A stretch of DNA of 64,000 nucleotides from Rhodococcus spongiicola. Its GTDB lineage: Bacteria; Actinomycetota; Actinomycetes; Mycobacteriales; Mycobacteriaceae. The translations under genes were made by a program, and so were the position numbers. The notes beneath the pieces were generated by a model. The model was not told the DNA's origin. It saw only the letters and a list, made by a program, of their open reading frames with translations, and did not search any database. The first letter of the stretch is position 1. Each line of letters starts with the position of its first letter. The stretch covers positions 124,001 to 188,000 of the forward strand of contig NZ_RKLN01000005.1 of the NCBI RefSeq assembly GCF_004011835.1. Reading direction: 5' to 3'. This document shows, piece by piece, positions 38,196 through 46,385 of the stretch.

Positions 38196-39335
38196 GTGCC
38201 TGGGCGATCACTGCCGAACGGCGCCGGATTCGGTGTGGGTCTGTCCGGGATTCTGCGCCCCGGACGTCGCCGGATCCGGAACCTGCTGGGTCCGAGCGAG
38301 GCCGAGCTGCGTGCCAACCTCGCCGGTGAGGCCAGCGCCGACGCGGCGCTCGCACTGCAGGAAGCCGAGGCCGAGGCGGCTACCCTCGCCGCCGACGAGA
38401 CGGAGGCCCTCGAAGAGGCTTCGGAAACGGCGCCCGCGCCCGAAACGGTGGAACCGCCCGCCGAGCCGGCCGTCCCCCGGGATCTCACCGCCGCCGCGTT
38501 CTTCGATGTCGACAACACCATGGTGCAGGGCGCATCGATCATCCATTTCGCGCGTGGTCTCGCGGCCCGCAAGTACCTCAAGACCTCGGACCTGGTCGAC
38601 TTCGCATGGAAGCAGGTCAAATTCAGGGTCACCGGCAAGGAGAACAGCGACGACGTCGCCGAGGGCCGGGAGAAGGCACTGTCGTTCGTCGCCGGCCGGT
38701 CGACGGCGGAACTGGCCCGCCTCGGCGAGGAGATCTACGACGAGGTCATCTCCGACAAGATCTGGGAGGGAACCCGGGCGTTGGCGCAGATGCACCTCGA
38801 CGCCGGCCAACAGGTATGGCTCGTGACGGCCACACCGGTCGAGCTGGCGCAGGTGATCGCCAAACGCCTCGGCCTCACCGGCGCGCTGGGGACCGTTGCC
38901 GAGAGCGAGGACGGCGTGTTCACGGGCCGACTCGTCGGCGACATCCTGCATGGGCTCGGCAAGGCGCACGCCGTGCGTACCCTCGCGATTCGCGAGGGGT
39001 TGAACCTCAAGCGCTGCACGGCGTACTCGGACAGCTACAACGACGTGCCGATGCTGTCGCTGGTCGGTACTGCCGTCGCGGTCAACCCCGACGCGGACCT
39101 ACGCGAGCTCGCGAAGAACCGCGGGTGGCAGGTACGGGACTTCCGGACCGGCCGCAAGGCCGCGAAGATCGGTGTACCGACGGCGCTCCTGCTGGGCGCG
39201 GTCGGCGGTGCGGTGGGCGCGATCCTCAGCCGCCGCCGAGAGCGCGTGCGCGCGGCGACGGCCTCCGAGTCGAACCCTGAATTGAGCGGCGCTCAGCCCA
39301 TGAAGACGTTCCGGCGCTGGGCCAACAAGCGGTAG
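38196..39335 (+). CDS. HAD-IB family phosphatase (SerB-like)
   Basis: A 379-residue protein with a basic N-terminal tail and an alanine/glutamate-rich coiled region (residues 30-90), then the HAD catalytic motif [16 protein letters not shown]. Motif II is [10 protein letters not shown], the Lys is in KAHAVRTLA, and the acidic motif IV is [16 protein letters not shown]. It ends with a membrane-like [19 protein letters not shown] and a basic tail, matching Rv0505c (SerB1-like). Substrate could be phosphoserine or a lysophospholipid-type phosphate. GTG at 38196 follows GGGAGG; a GTG eight codons upstream is possible. The 3' end overlaps the convergent acyltransferase by 43 bases. Confidence 0.85.
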   Translation: MPGRSLPNGAGFGVGLSGILRPGRRRIRNLLGPSEAELRANLAGEASADAALALQEAEAEAATLAADETEALEEASETAPAPETVEPPAEPAVPRDLTAAAFFDVDNTMVQGASIIHFARGLAARKYLKTSDLVDFAWKQVKFRVTGKENSDDVAEGREKALSFVAGRSTAELARLGEEIYDEVISDKIWEGTRALAQMHLDAGQQVWLVTATPVELAQVIAKRLGLTGALGTVAESEDGVFTGRLVGDILHGLGKAHAVRTLAIREGLNLKRCTAYSDSYNDVPMLSLVGTAVAVNPDADLRELAKNRGWQVRDFRTGRKAAKIGVPTALLLGAVGGAVGAILSRRRERVRAATASESNPELSGAQPMKTFRRWANKR

Positions 39336-40342
39336 AGCGTCTGCTGGATCGTCTCGCGGACGTGGTCGGTGACCTCGAACAGCACCATCGGGTCGTCGGC
39401 CTCGGCAGCGTCGTAGGTGTCCGTGACGATCGGGGTGCCGAACTCGATGTACCACTTGGAGGGTAACGGCACCAGGCCTAGCGGCCCGAGATGCGGAAAC
39501 AGTGGTGTGACCGGGAAGTACGGCATGTCGAGCAGCCGGGCCAGCGGCGTGATGTCGCCGATCTTGGGGTAGATCTCCTCGGATCCGACGATCGAGCACG
39601 GAATGATCGGTACCCCGGCGCGCATCGCGGCGCAGACGAAACCGCCGCGGCCGAACCTCTGCAACTTGTAGCGCTCCGAGAACGGCTTGCCGATGCCCTT
39701 GTAGCCCTCCGGAAACACCGCCGCGAGCTCGCCGCTGCGCAGCAGCCGCTCGGCATCCGGATGGCACGCGAGTGTGTGCCCGGCCTTGCGAGCGATATTC
39801 CCGATGACCGGCATCTCGAACGCCAGATCCGCCGCCAGCATCCGCAGTGCCCGATGCTCCGGATGGTGGTCGTGCACCGCCACCGACGTCATGAGTGCAT
39901 CGATCGGGACCACGCCGGCGTGGTTGGCCACCACCAACGCTCCGCCGTGCATCGGGATGTTCTCGACGCCGCGGGTCTCTACGCGGAACCACTTCTCGAA
40001 CAACGGCCGCAGAGCGGGGAGGAAGACACTGTCCGCGAAGTCCTGGTCGTAGCCGAACTCGTCGACCTCGTAGTCGCCCGTGATACGGCGACGCAGGTAC
40101 CCCGCGACGCCGGTGACCTGCTCGATGACGAGGGAGCGGAGGCTGTCGACCGGTGAGCCGCCGTGCTGCTCAGCGGCAGGCTGTTCGTCGGATTCCTCGG
40201 TGGCTTCCGCAGCGGCAGGCGCCTCGTGTTCGCGGAATCGCCGACGGTCCACAGGGCCTGACGAATGTCGATTCGTCGTGCGACCATGCACCGGTGGGCG
40301 ACCCGGCCCGTGCAACGGAATCACTTTCGCCACGTCGTTCAC
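39293..40342 (-). CDS. Lysophospholipid acyltransferase family protein
   Basis: A 349-residue PlsC-type acyltransferase. The catalytic HxxxxD block is [15 protein letters not shown] near residue 150, the glycerol-phosphate motif is [27 protein letters not shown], and the PxxIxP-like motif is [11 protein letters not shown]. It belongs to the long mycobacterial type (Rv0502). The first 85 residues are charged and disordered. The GTG at 40342 ([12 protein letters not shown]) is preferred to an ATG at 40414 that would run into the epimerase gene. Together with the HAD phosphatase it may act in phospholipid remodelling; this is inference from context. Confidence 0.88.
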   Translation of the reverse strand: MNDVAKVIPLHGPGRPPVHGRTTNRHSSGPVDRRRFREHEAPAAAEATEESDEQPAAEQHGGSPVDSLRSLVIEQVTGVAGYLRRRITGDYEVDEFGYDQDFADSVFLPALRPLFEKWFRVETRGVENIPMHGGALVVANHAGVVPIDALMTSVAVHDHHPEHRALRMLAADLAFEMPVIGNIARKAGHTLACHPDAERLLRSGELAAVFPEGYKGIGKPFSERYKLQRFGRGGFVCAAMRAGVPIIPCSIVGSEEIYPKIGDITPLARLLDMPYFPVTPLFPHLGPLGLVPLPSKWYIEFGTPIVTDTYDAAEADDPMVLFEVTDHVRETIQQTLYRLLAQRRNVFMG

Positions 40343-40379
40343 AAAAGCCCCCTGCCCTGGTTTCTGCCCATATCGATGG

Positions 40380-41450
40380 TCACCTGATCTGAGACTCGGC
40401 ACCCGCGACAGCAAGCACCGTAGATTCGGCCCGGTCTACCCAGTGGGGTTTGATCACACGGCTGAGCCGTGCACCCCGGACGAAGTCGTCGAGCGCCTGC
40501 AGCGTTGTCCAGCGCGGCTCGAAGCTGAGGTCGGCGCGCATTCGCGTGGTGTCGAGGCCGCACCCGAAGTGGAAGTAGTCGAGCTGTTCGTGGGTGAACG
40601 AACGCATCTGCGACCCCATCAGGGCCCGACCCGCGCTTCGGAACAGGGAAAACGGTATCGGTACCTCGGCCCGTCCGGCCCGGCGAATCGCCTGGGACAT
40701 CATTACCGCGCCGTCACCGGCCACATTGAACGTCCCGGCCGGCCCGGCGACGGTCGCCCGTTCGAGAGCGGCGAGTGCGTCCTCCTCGTGCAGCAACTGC
40801 ATGCGGGCATCGCGCCCGAGGATGCTCGGGACGATCGGCGACGACAGGTACCGTGCCACCCATCCGTGCAACCGCGGGCCCATGAGCGGGGCCAAGCGGA
40901 GGATCGACACCCCGATGTCGGGACGATGCCTGCCGAGACGTCGCGCGTACCCCTCCATCTCGATACAGTCACGTGCCCACCCGCCCTGCAGCGGCCTGCG
41001 GGCACTCATCTCCTCGGTGAACTTGGCCGGGTCCTTGGGACTACCGCCGTACACCGCGGACGCGGATCGCAACACGACCTTGCGGACACTCGGAGCCTTC
41101 TGGCACGCCGCGAACAATTGCATCGCGCCGATGACGTTCATGTCCTTCATCGCCGCCCGACTGCCGGACTTAGGGGCCTGGGCCAGCACTGCCGCGTGAA
41201 CTACCGTGTCGACCTCGGTGCCGCGAATTACCTTTCCGATGAGCGGGTTTCGAATGTCGGCACGAACGAACTCGGCGCGCCCCATCCGCCTCATCATGTC
41301 CTTGCTCGGCGAAACTGCGTCGACCGCGACGACTCTATCTATCTCGGGATGCTGAGCGAGTCGTGACACAAGGAACCCACCCGGGAACCGGCTGGCACCT
41401 GTCACCAGCACTACCTTCGGTAGCTGCGCGCCCCGATCGTCAGAATTCAC
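40380..41450 (-). CDS. NAD-dependent epimerase/dehydratase family protein
   Basis: A 356-residue extended SDR protein. The cofactor loop is VVLVTGASRFPGGFLVSRLAQ (a variant of GxxGxxG with Ser-Arg-Phe-Pro), and the active-site region is SASAVYGGSP. The canonical YxxxK Tyr-Lys pair is not clearly present; EMEGYARRLGRHRP has an Arg where Lys is expected. It is the equivalent of Rv0501 (called galE2), whose sugar-epimerase role is unproven. GTG start. Second gene of the conserved bS22-epimerase-acyltransferase order. Confidence 0.85.
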   Translation of the reverse strand: MNSDDRGAQLPKVVLVTGASRFPGGFLVSRLAQHPEIDRVVAVDAVSPSKDMMRRMGRAEFVRADIRNPLIGKVIRGTEVDTVVHAAVLAQAPKSGSRAAMKDMNVIGAMQLFAACQKAPSVRKVVLRSASAVYGGSPKDPAKFTEEMSARRPLQGGWARDCIEMEGYARRLGRHRPDIGVSILRLAPLMGPRLHGWVARYLSSPIVPSILGRDARMQLLHEEDALAALERATVAGPAGTFNVAGDGAVMMSQAIRRAGRAEVPIPFSLFRSAGRALMGSQMRSFTHEQLDYFHFGCGLDTTRMRADLSFEPRWTTLQALDDFVRGARLSRVIKPHWVDRAESTVLAVAGAESQIR

Positions 41451-41607
41451 ATCTGCCCCCGTCCCTTCACCCCTCCGGCGAGCCTAGCGAATCCGGGCAC
41501 GTGGGCAAGGGTTCGGCACAAGCCTTTACAGCCTGGCAACCTGCCGTCCACATCCGGGTGAACCTCGGCGAACATGCGCCTGCCGAACACGTGACTCCGA
41601 ACGCACA

Positions 41608-41638
41608 GATGCCCGCCACCGAAACGGCGACGGGCATC
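41608..41638 (-). terminator. Intrinsic hairpin after bS22 gene, minus-strand specific
   Basis: A 14-bp stem (41608-41621 with 41625-41638, three-base loop) begins 23 bases after the bS22 stop. Two of the pairs are G-U wobbles in the minus-strand RNA but mismatches in the plus-strand RNA, so the structure is strong only in the direction of bS22 transcription. Confidence 0.7.
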
Positions 41639-41660
41639 CGAGTACACGACCCTGTGCGGC

Positions 41661-41762
41661 TTACTTGCCGAGTTTCCGACGTTGAACCCGCGTACGACGA
41701 AGCAGCTTGCGGTGCTTCTTCTTCGACATGCGCTTACGGCGCTTCTTGATCACTGAACCCAT
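41661..41762 (-). CDS. 30S ribosomal protein bS22 (AURKAIP1/COX24-like)
   Basis: A 33-residue, extremely basic protein: [19 protein letters not shown] then [14 protein letters not shown]. This matches the bS22 protein found on the small subunit in mycobacteria (Rv0500B) almost residue for residue. GAGGG lies nine bases before the ATG. It keeps the mycobacterial order proC, HTH protein, bS22, epimerase. It is flanked downstream by a strand-specific hairpin and upstream by a repeat array. Confidence 0.95.
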
Positions 41763-41849
41763 GGTGGGTGTCCCTCACAGTCTTCTCTAGCGTTCAGCGC
41801 ACGCCGGTCACGTACGCCTGTGTCTTCCTCTGGCGCTTCACGCCTTCGA

Positions 41850-41993
41850 TTGCCACTAGGCCTCGAGGCCGCGTTGCCACCGGACCCTCGAGGCCTGGTT
41901 GCCACTGGCCTTCAGGCCGCGTTGCCATTGGCCTTTCAGGCCGCGTTGCCACTAGACCTTCTAGGCCGCGTTGCCACTGGCCGCTCTCACGAC
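41850..41993. repeat. Six-unit ~24-bp tandem repeat with internal hairpins
   Basis: Units beginning TTGCCAC or TTGCCAT start at 41850, 41874, 41899, 41922, 41946 and 41971 (spacing 24, 25, 23, 24, 25). Each unit continues with an imperfect dyad such as GGCCTCGAGGCC, GGCCTTCAGGCC or AGACCTTCTAGGCC and ends CGCG or CTGG. The loop bases vary while the arms keep pairing. The array occupies most of the 333-base gap (41763-42095) between the HTH gene and bS22; I see no gene in the rest of that gap. Confidence 0.9.
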
Positions 41994-42095
41994 GCCAGCG
42001 CCTGACGACACCGGCTGGCTGGTACGACGACTCATGATCGTACCGGGACAAGCCCGCGCGACGAAAACCGAGGTTCAGCTCCGACTCACGGCCGG

Positions 42096-42356
42096 TCAGC
42101 CTGCGTCGAAGAACGAAGTCTCCAGGTAGTCGTGCACCGCCTTCGCATGGACGCGGAACGAGCGCCCGACGCGAACAGCGGGCAGTTCACCGCTGTGCAC
42201 GAGGCGGTACACGGTCATCTTCGAGACCCTCATGAGGGCCGCGACCTCCGCGACAGTGAGGAACTGCGTCCCGGCCAAACCTGCGCCGCCAGGACTTTCT
42301 TGTTTGCCGGACTTGTCTTGCCTAGCCGGCTTCGCTGGGTTCTCAGGAGATCCCAT
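42096..42356 (-). CDS. Excisionase-family (MerR-like) helix-turn-helix protein
   Basis: An 86-residue DNA-binding protein: a disordered Lys/Gly/Pro-rich N-terminus, then FLTVAEVAALMRVSKMTVYRLVHSGELPAVRVGRSFRVHAKAVHDYLE, a BldC/excisionase-type winged helix. It matches Rv0500A in place and sequence type. Although the family is named for phage excisionases, the conserved chromosomal setting shows it is a host gene. AGGTGG precedes the ATG. Targets unknown. Confidence 0.9.
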   Translation of the reverse strand: MGSPENPAKPARQDKSGKQESPGGAGLAGTQFLTVAEVAALMRVSKMTVYRLVHSGELPAVRVGRSFRVHAKAVHDYLETSFFDAG

Positions 42357-42495
42357 CTGTCCACCTACTTCCGGCACGTGTCGCGCCGCCGGCTTCCCCT
42401 CCGGCGGAACAGACACGCACGTGCTGACACGAGAGCTTAGCGGGACCAGAGGGGTTGGTGCGACGGGTGTTACAAACACGATCAATAATCGCGAT

Positions 42496-43311
42496 CTACT
42501 CGGGTGCCACTCCAAGCTCGGCCGACCGATCGCGCGCGGCAGTGAGGGCATCGTAGAACGCCGTCCGCAGACCACCGCGCTCGAGTTGGCGCACTGCTGC
42601 TGCGGTGGTACCGCCGGGTGACGTAACGGCGGCCCGAAGCTCTGTCGCGCTCTCGCCCGACTCGGTGAGCATCGCCGCGGTGCCGACCATCGTCTGCACC
42701 ACCAGTTCGCTCGCCGTCGCACGGGTCAGCCCGAGCGCGACCCCGGCGTCGATCATCGCCTCGACCACCAGAAAGAAGTACGCCGGGCCAGATCCGGACA
42801 CCGCCGTCGCGGCGTCGATCATGGTTTCGGGCACCGTGGTGACCGTGCCGACGGTCCCGAGGACCGAGCGCACCAGTTCCAGGTGCCCGCGCTTGACGTG
42901 ACGTCCGGGCGTGATGACGCCCGCGCCCTGCCCGACGAGCATCGGAGTATTGGGCATTGCCCGGACGACCGGGAAGCCGGCAGGCAGCCTCGCCTCGTAC
43001 CGCGTCGTCGGGATGCCGGCCGCAAGCGAGACCAGGAGCTGTTCCCGATCGCTGTCGAGATCGACCTTGCCGAGCTCGGTCAGCACGGTGTCGACGTCCG
43101 CAGGCTTGACGGCGACGACGATGACGTCCGCGCCCTCGGCTGCATCCGCGATCGTGGTGACACGGATCGAGTACTCCGTTGCCAGGTCCTCCGCGCGAGG
43201 CTCGTACTGCTCGGCAACAACCAGGTCTCGGACCGAATGACCCCCGTGCAACAGCCCCGAGATCAGCGCCTCGCCGATCTTGCCGCCACCGATCACCGCA
43301 ATTCTCGTCAT
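42496..43311 (-). CDS. proC: Pyrroline-5-carboxylate reductase
   Basis: ProC performs the last step of proline synthesis. The 271-residue protein has the Rossmann start MTRIAVIGGGKIGEALISGLL, the VVRAMPNTPMLVGQGAGVI segment, and the C-terminal signature AAVTSPGGTTAAAVRQLERGGLRTAFYDALTAA with PVSGSGPAYFF-type dimer region (AVSGSGPAYFFLVVEAM). Length and motifs are normal. It is upstream of the HTH and bS22 genes on the same strand, as in mycobacteria. Confidence 0.95.
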   Translation of the reverse strand: MTRIAVIGGGKIGEALISGLLHGGHSVRDLVVAEQYEPRAEDLATEYSIRVTTIADAAEGADVIVVAVKPADVDTVLTELGKVDLDSDREQLLVSLAAGIPTTRYEARLPAGFPVVRAMPNTPMLVGQGAGVITPGRHVKRGHLELVRSVLGTVGTVTTVPETMIDAATAVSGSGPAYFFLVVEAMIDAGVALGLTRATASELVVQTMVGTAAMLTESGESATELRAAVTSPGGTTAAAVRQLERGGLRTAFYDALTAARDRSAELGVAPE

Positions 43312-43372
43312 GGCCTCCAGCCTGCCACGACGCGCAATCGGGACCTCCCCCGGTCCCCGAGGTGACAGAACG

Positions 43373-44218
43373 TCAGCGGGGGATCATTGCGAGCTGGCGA
43401 CTCTGGACAACGACCGCTCCGGTCGAGTCGAGGACCGTGTGGTCCTCCTCGAACCACGTGCCGCCGAGCACCGTAGAGGAGGCCATCACCCGCAGCCATC
43501 CGGGCGCTGGTTGCCGACGCAGGTAGGTCGTCAGCTGAACGGTGGGTGCCCAGCCGAACATGCCCCGGTTCATCGTCACCGGAGCACTGACATCGCCGGT
43601 CATGATCGCGAACAACGCCGCGGTGACCGGGTCCTCCTCGTCGGCCGACCATGGTCGCGCCCACATCCGCACCTGGGGCTCGCCCTGCTTGCCGCTCAGG
43701 AAGTGTGCCGACGAGGCGTCGACACTCAGATCGCAGCCCTGGGAGACGTGCACGACTTGCGCCATGGGGTGGTCGGCGACCAGCGCGTCCTCTGCGGGTG
43801 GCTCGACCGGCAACTGCGCGAGCGTCTGCTCCTCGGTGTAGTGCGGCTCCCCGGCGTCGGGCACGCCCATCGTGACCGCGGCGTGCACGGCAGGCCGACC
43901 GCTCTGGGACAATTCGACGTCGACGAGTGAGACCTGACGTCCACGCTTGCGGACGGTCACGACCGCGTCGACCTCACCCGGGTCCGGTGCGTTCAGGTAG
44001 CTGGCGCTGACTGCGAGAGGCACCACCGCCGGGTCCAAGGGCATCTCCGGTGGTGCCGTTTCGAAGAGTTCACTCCGGGCCGCCGCCGCGCAGACGGCCA
44101 TCAGGCAGCCGCCGTGAACCTTCGGCCCGATGGTCCAGATCGGGTCGATGTGGGCGGTGTACCGACCGGCACCGTGCGGGGTGACGGTGGTGAGATCCCG
44201 AAACGGGTGAAGGGTCAT
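43373..44218 (-). CDS. Acyl-CoA thioesterase family protein (double hot-dog)
   Basis: A 281-residue protein of the thioesterase-like superfamily: PHGAGRYTAHIDPIWTIGPKVHGGCLMAVCAAAARS in the N-terminal half and PVTMNRGMFGWAPTVQLTTYLRRQPAPGWLRV in the second hot-dog domain, ending AVVVQSRQLAMIPR. It corresponds to Rv0499. The ATG overlaps the stop of the MerR-type gene upstream (ATGA), so the enzyme is coupled to that regulator, which suggests ligand-controlled acyl-CoA metabolism. Confidence 0.85.
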   Translation of the reverse strand: MTLHPFRDLTTVTPHGAGRYTAHIDPIWTIGPKVHGGCLMAVCAAAARSELFETAPPEMPLDPAVVPLAVSASYLNAPDPGEVDAVVTVRKRGRQVSLVDVELSQSGRPAVHAAVTMGVPDAGEPHYTEEQTLAQLPVEPPAEDALVADHPMAQVVHVSQGCDLSVDASSAHFLSGKQGEPQVRMWARPWSADEEDPVTAALFAIMTGDVSAPVTMNRGMFGWAPTVQLTTYLRRQPAPGWLRVMASSTVLGGTWFEEDHTVLDSTGAVVVQSRQLAMIPR

Positions 44219-44889
44219 GGGTTTTCCTGTCTATCTGGGGTAGTTCTATCTGGGGTGGCGAAGCCGTCGAAGGTACGCCGGGCGAACATCGTGGCGCCGA
44301 CGTCCTGGTGTGCCAGGCGGCGCAGCGCGGTCAGAACCGGTTCGTAGATCGCGGTGCCGAGCACGGCGTACTCGATCGCGGACGCGACCGAATCCGTGGG
44401 CATGAGCTGGAGGTCGATCTCGGCGATGGAACGAATGTGCCGCGCGTACACATCGAGCCGCTCGTCGGTCATCGGTATGCCGACGTCCTCGGCCGCAGCC
44501 AGCGCCTTTTCCAGTTGCGCGACAACGGGATACGACGGCTGGTACACCTGGCCGAGTCGCTCGAGGACCGCACGAGCGCGCGGGTAGTCGTCGGCCTCCG
44601 CGTCCGCGTCGGCGGAATACGGTGGCAACGCAGCCAGCGCGCGACCGATCGTCTCGAAGACGGTGTCGGCAGGGTGATCGACGAGCCCGACGATGGTGCG
44701 GATCTTCGCCAGCGGTAACCCGACGCCGGCGAGTGCCTTGATGAGCGAGAGGCGTCGCACGTGCTGCTCGCCGTACTCGGCCTGAGTCGCACTGCTGGCC
44801 TCGCCGGGCATGAGCAACCCCTCACGCAGGTAGTACTTCACGGTCGCGAGGGGCACACCGCTGACCGCGACGAGTTCGGACACCCGCAT
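44215..44889 (-). CDS. MerR-family transcriptional regulator
   Basis: A 224-residue protein with an N-terminal MerR winged helix (MRVSELVAVSGVPLATVKYYLREGLLMPGEASSATQAEYGEQHVRRLSLIKALAGVGLPLAKIRTIVGL) and a long helical effector region with no Cys, so it is not a metal or thiol sensor. The ATG at 44889 follows GAGGAGGG. It is divergent from the small membrane protein at 45002, and an inverted repeat (44948-44966) lies between them. It is translationally coupled to the thioesterase. Confidence 0.88.
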   Translation of the reverse strand: MRVSELVAVSGVPLATVKYYLREGLLMPGEASSATQAEYGEQHVRRLSLIKALAGVGLPLAKIRTIVGLVDHPADTVFETIGRALAALPPYSADADAEADDYPRARAVLERLGQVYQPSYPVVAQLEKALAAAEDVGIPMTDERLDVYARHIRSIAEIDLQLMPTDSVASAIEYAVLGTAIYEPVLTALRRLAHQDVGATMFARRTFDGFATPDRTTPDRQENP

Positions 44890-44947
44890 GTCGACCCTCC
44901 TCTGCTTGACACCCGGCCACAACGTGTGTTGATCATGGAATTCGAAC

Positions 44948-44966
44948 TGGATAGTCGAACTATCCA
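44948..44966. promoter_or_regulatory. 19-bp inverted repeat, candidate MerR operator
   Basis: TGGATAG and CTATCCA are perfect 7-bp arms around TCGAA, total 19 bases. It lies in the 112-base divergent region between the MerR gene and the membrane-protein gene at 45002. MerR proteins bind such dyads inside long-spacer promoters, so this could activate the plus-strand gene and repress the regulator. Confidence 0.65.
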
Positions 44967-45001
44967 ATCTTGGGCAGAATACCTCACGCAAGGAGCACCG
45001 C

Positions 45002-45418
45002 ATGAATCCCGTCCTCACCATTGTCGTCGGCGTCACAGTGCTGACGGTCGTCACCATCGCGTCCGGCGGAGTGTTTCTGCTCCGGATCCTGACCGGCCGC
45101 CAGGGTGCCAACGAACTGCAGAAGTCCTTCTTCCGCGCCGGTCACGCACACGCCGGTGTGCTGGTCACACTCGGCGTCCTGCTCGCGACCCTCACTGCGG
45201 TTGTAGACGCGAACCCCGGGTGGGCAGCGGCCGGGGCGATCGCGGTGCTCGCCGCCGCGATCTTCATTCCCGCGGGCTTCTTCCTGTCGGTCCTCGGCCA
45301 GAATCCCGCGAAGCCCGGGCCGATGTTCGCATCGATCTGGATCGGAGCGGCCTGCCTCGTGGCGGGACTGGTGATCTCGGGGATCACGGTGATCAACGCG
45401 GGCGTAGCCGCCCTGTAG
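45002..45418 (+). CDS. Four-segment small membrane protein under MerR control
   Basis: A 138-residue protein: four transmembrane segments (3-28, 49-66, 72-95 and 105-135), with QKSFFRAGHAHAGVLVTLGVLL in the middle. I do not recognise a named family, though similar proteins occur in many actinobacteria. AAGGAG lies before the ATG. It is divergent from the MerR-type regulator and the likely target of the dyad between them. Its stop is immediately followed by a five-copy 15-bp repeat. Confidence 0.72.
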   Translation: MNPVLTIVVGVTVLTVVTIASGGVFLLRILTGRQGANELQKSFFRAGHAHAGVLVTLGVLLATLTAVVDANPGWAAAGAIAVLAAAIFIPAGFFLSVLGQNPAKPGPMFASIWIGAACLVAGLVISGITVINAGVAAL

Positions 45419-45491
45419 AGGTCAGCGCAGGAGAGGTCAGCGCAGGAGAGGTCAGCGCAGGAGAGGTCAGCGCAGGAGAGGTCAGCGCAGG
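45419..45491. repeat. 15-bp tandem repeat, five copies, between two gene ends
   Basis: AGGTCAGCGCAGGAG is repeated perfectly at 45419, 45434, 45449 and 45464, and a fifth copy (AGGTCAGCGCAGG) at 45479 runs into the 3' end of the convergent TIM-barrel gene. TCAGCGCAG encodes that protein's final Leu-Arg-stop, so the repeat is the gene end copied outward. The array fills the whole gap between the two genes. Confidence 0.95.
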
Positions 45492-46324
45492 TTCTCTCTA
45501 GCGAAGCTCAGTGCTTGGCCCAGCATCGAGGCCCGCTCGGGACGGGTCCGCGCGTTCTGGGTGTTGATCTCCACGACGACCTGACCGCTGAATCCGTTCT
45601 CGACCAGGTGCCTACACACCTCGACACACGGCTGCGTCCCGTGTCCGGGGATGAGGTGCTCGTCGACCGATGCGCCGCGGCCGTCGGCGAGATGCAGGTG
45701 CGACATGCCGCTGCCCATACGGCGTACCAGATCCATCGCATCCATGCCGGCGGTCGCCGTGTGCGACAGATCCAGTGTGTAGTGCCGATGCCCGGATTCG
45801 GTGGGGTCGTACGACGGACTGAACGCCGACAGTGCTGCACCCGGGCCACCCCGCTTGCGGAGCCGCTCGGCGGTCCTCTCCCGTCCACCGAAGAAGCTGT
45901 CCGCGCGCATCGGAAACATGTTCTCGACCGCGACGACGACACCCGTCTTCTCTTCGAGTCCGGCCACCTGGTCGGAGAATCCGTCGGCGTACCGACGCTG
46001 CCAACGGAACGGTGGATGCACCACGACGTTCGACGCCCCCAAGGCTTCGGCGGCCGCGACCGAACGGTCGAGCTTCGCGGCGGGGTCGGCACCCCACACG
46101 CGCTGTGAGATCAGCAGGCAGGGGGCGTGCAGGGCCTGCACGGGCACCGCGTACTTGCGGATCAGTCGCTTGACCGCCGAGACGTCCTGGCTGACCGACT
46201 CGGCCCACACCATCAACTCGACGCCGTCGTAGCCGACCTCGGCCGCATACCGGAAGGCCGCCTCCGTGTTCTCGGGGTAGACGGAGGCGGTGGACAGTCC
46301 CACGAGGATCTTCCGATCCGACAT
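45482..46324 (-). CDS. Sugar phosphate isomerase/epimerase-like TIM-barrel protein
   Basis: A 280-residue xylose-isomerase-like TIM barrel (AP endonuclease 2 superfamily): ILVGLSTASVYPENTEAAFRYAAEVGYDGVELMVW, VQALHAPCLL, NVVVHPPFRWQRRYA, VAVENMFP, YTLDLSHTATAGMD, HLHLADGRGASVDEHLIPGHGTQP and VVVEINTQNARTRPERASML. The metal-binding Glu/His/Asp residues of the family are present. It corresponds to Rv0498; the substrate is unknown. Confidence 0.85.
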   Translation of the reverse strand: MSDRKILVGLSTASVYPENTEAAFRYAAEVGYDGVELMVWAESVSQDVSAVKRLIRKYAVPVQALHAPCLLISQRVWGADPAAKLDRSVAAAEALGASNVVVHPPFRWQRRYADGFSDQVAGLEEKTGVVVAVENMFPMRADSFFGGRERTAERLRKRGGPGAALSAFSPSYDPTESGHRHYTLDLSHTATAGMDAMDLVRRMGSGMSHLHLADGRGASVDEHLIPGHGTQPCVEVCRHLVENGFSGQVVVEINTQNARTRPERASMLGQALSFARENLR

Positions 46325-46385
46325 GCGCGCCCTCCCCGCGACCTTCCCGATGCCGTCCCCGATGTCGTCCCCCTATGCCGTCATA

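Noticed and set aside
42096..42356. Phage excisionase as evidence of an integrated element
   Set aside because: The gene sits in a block conserved with mycobacteria (proC, HTH, bS22), with no integrase, att repeats or phage genes nearby.
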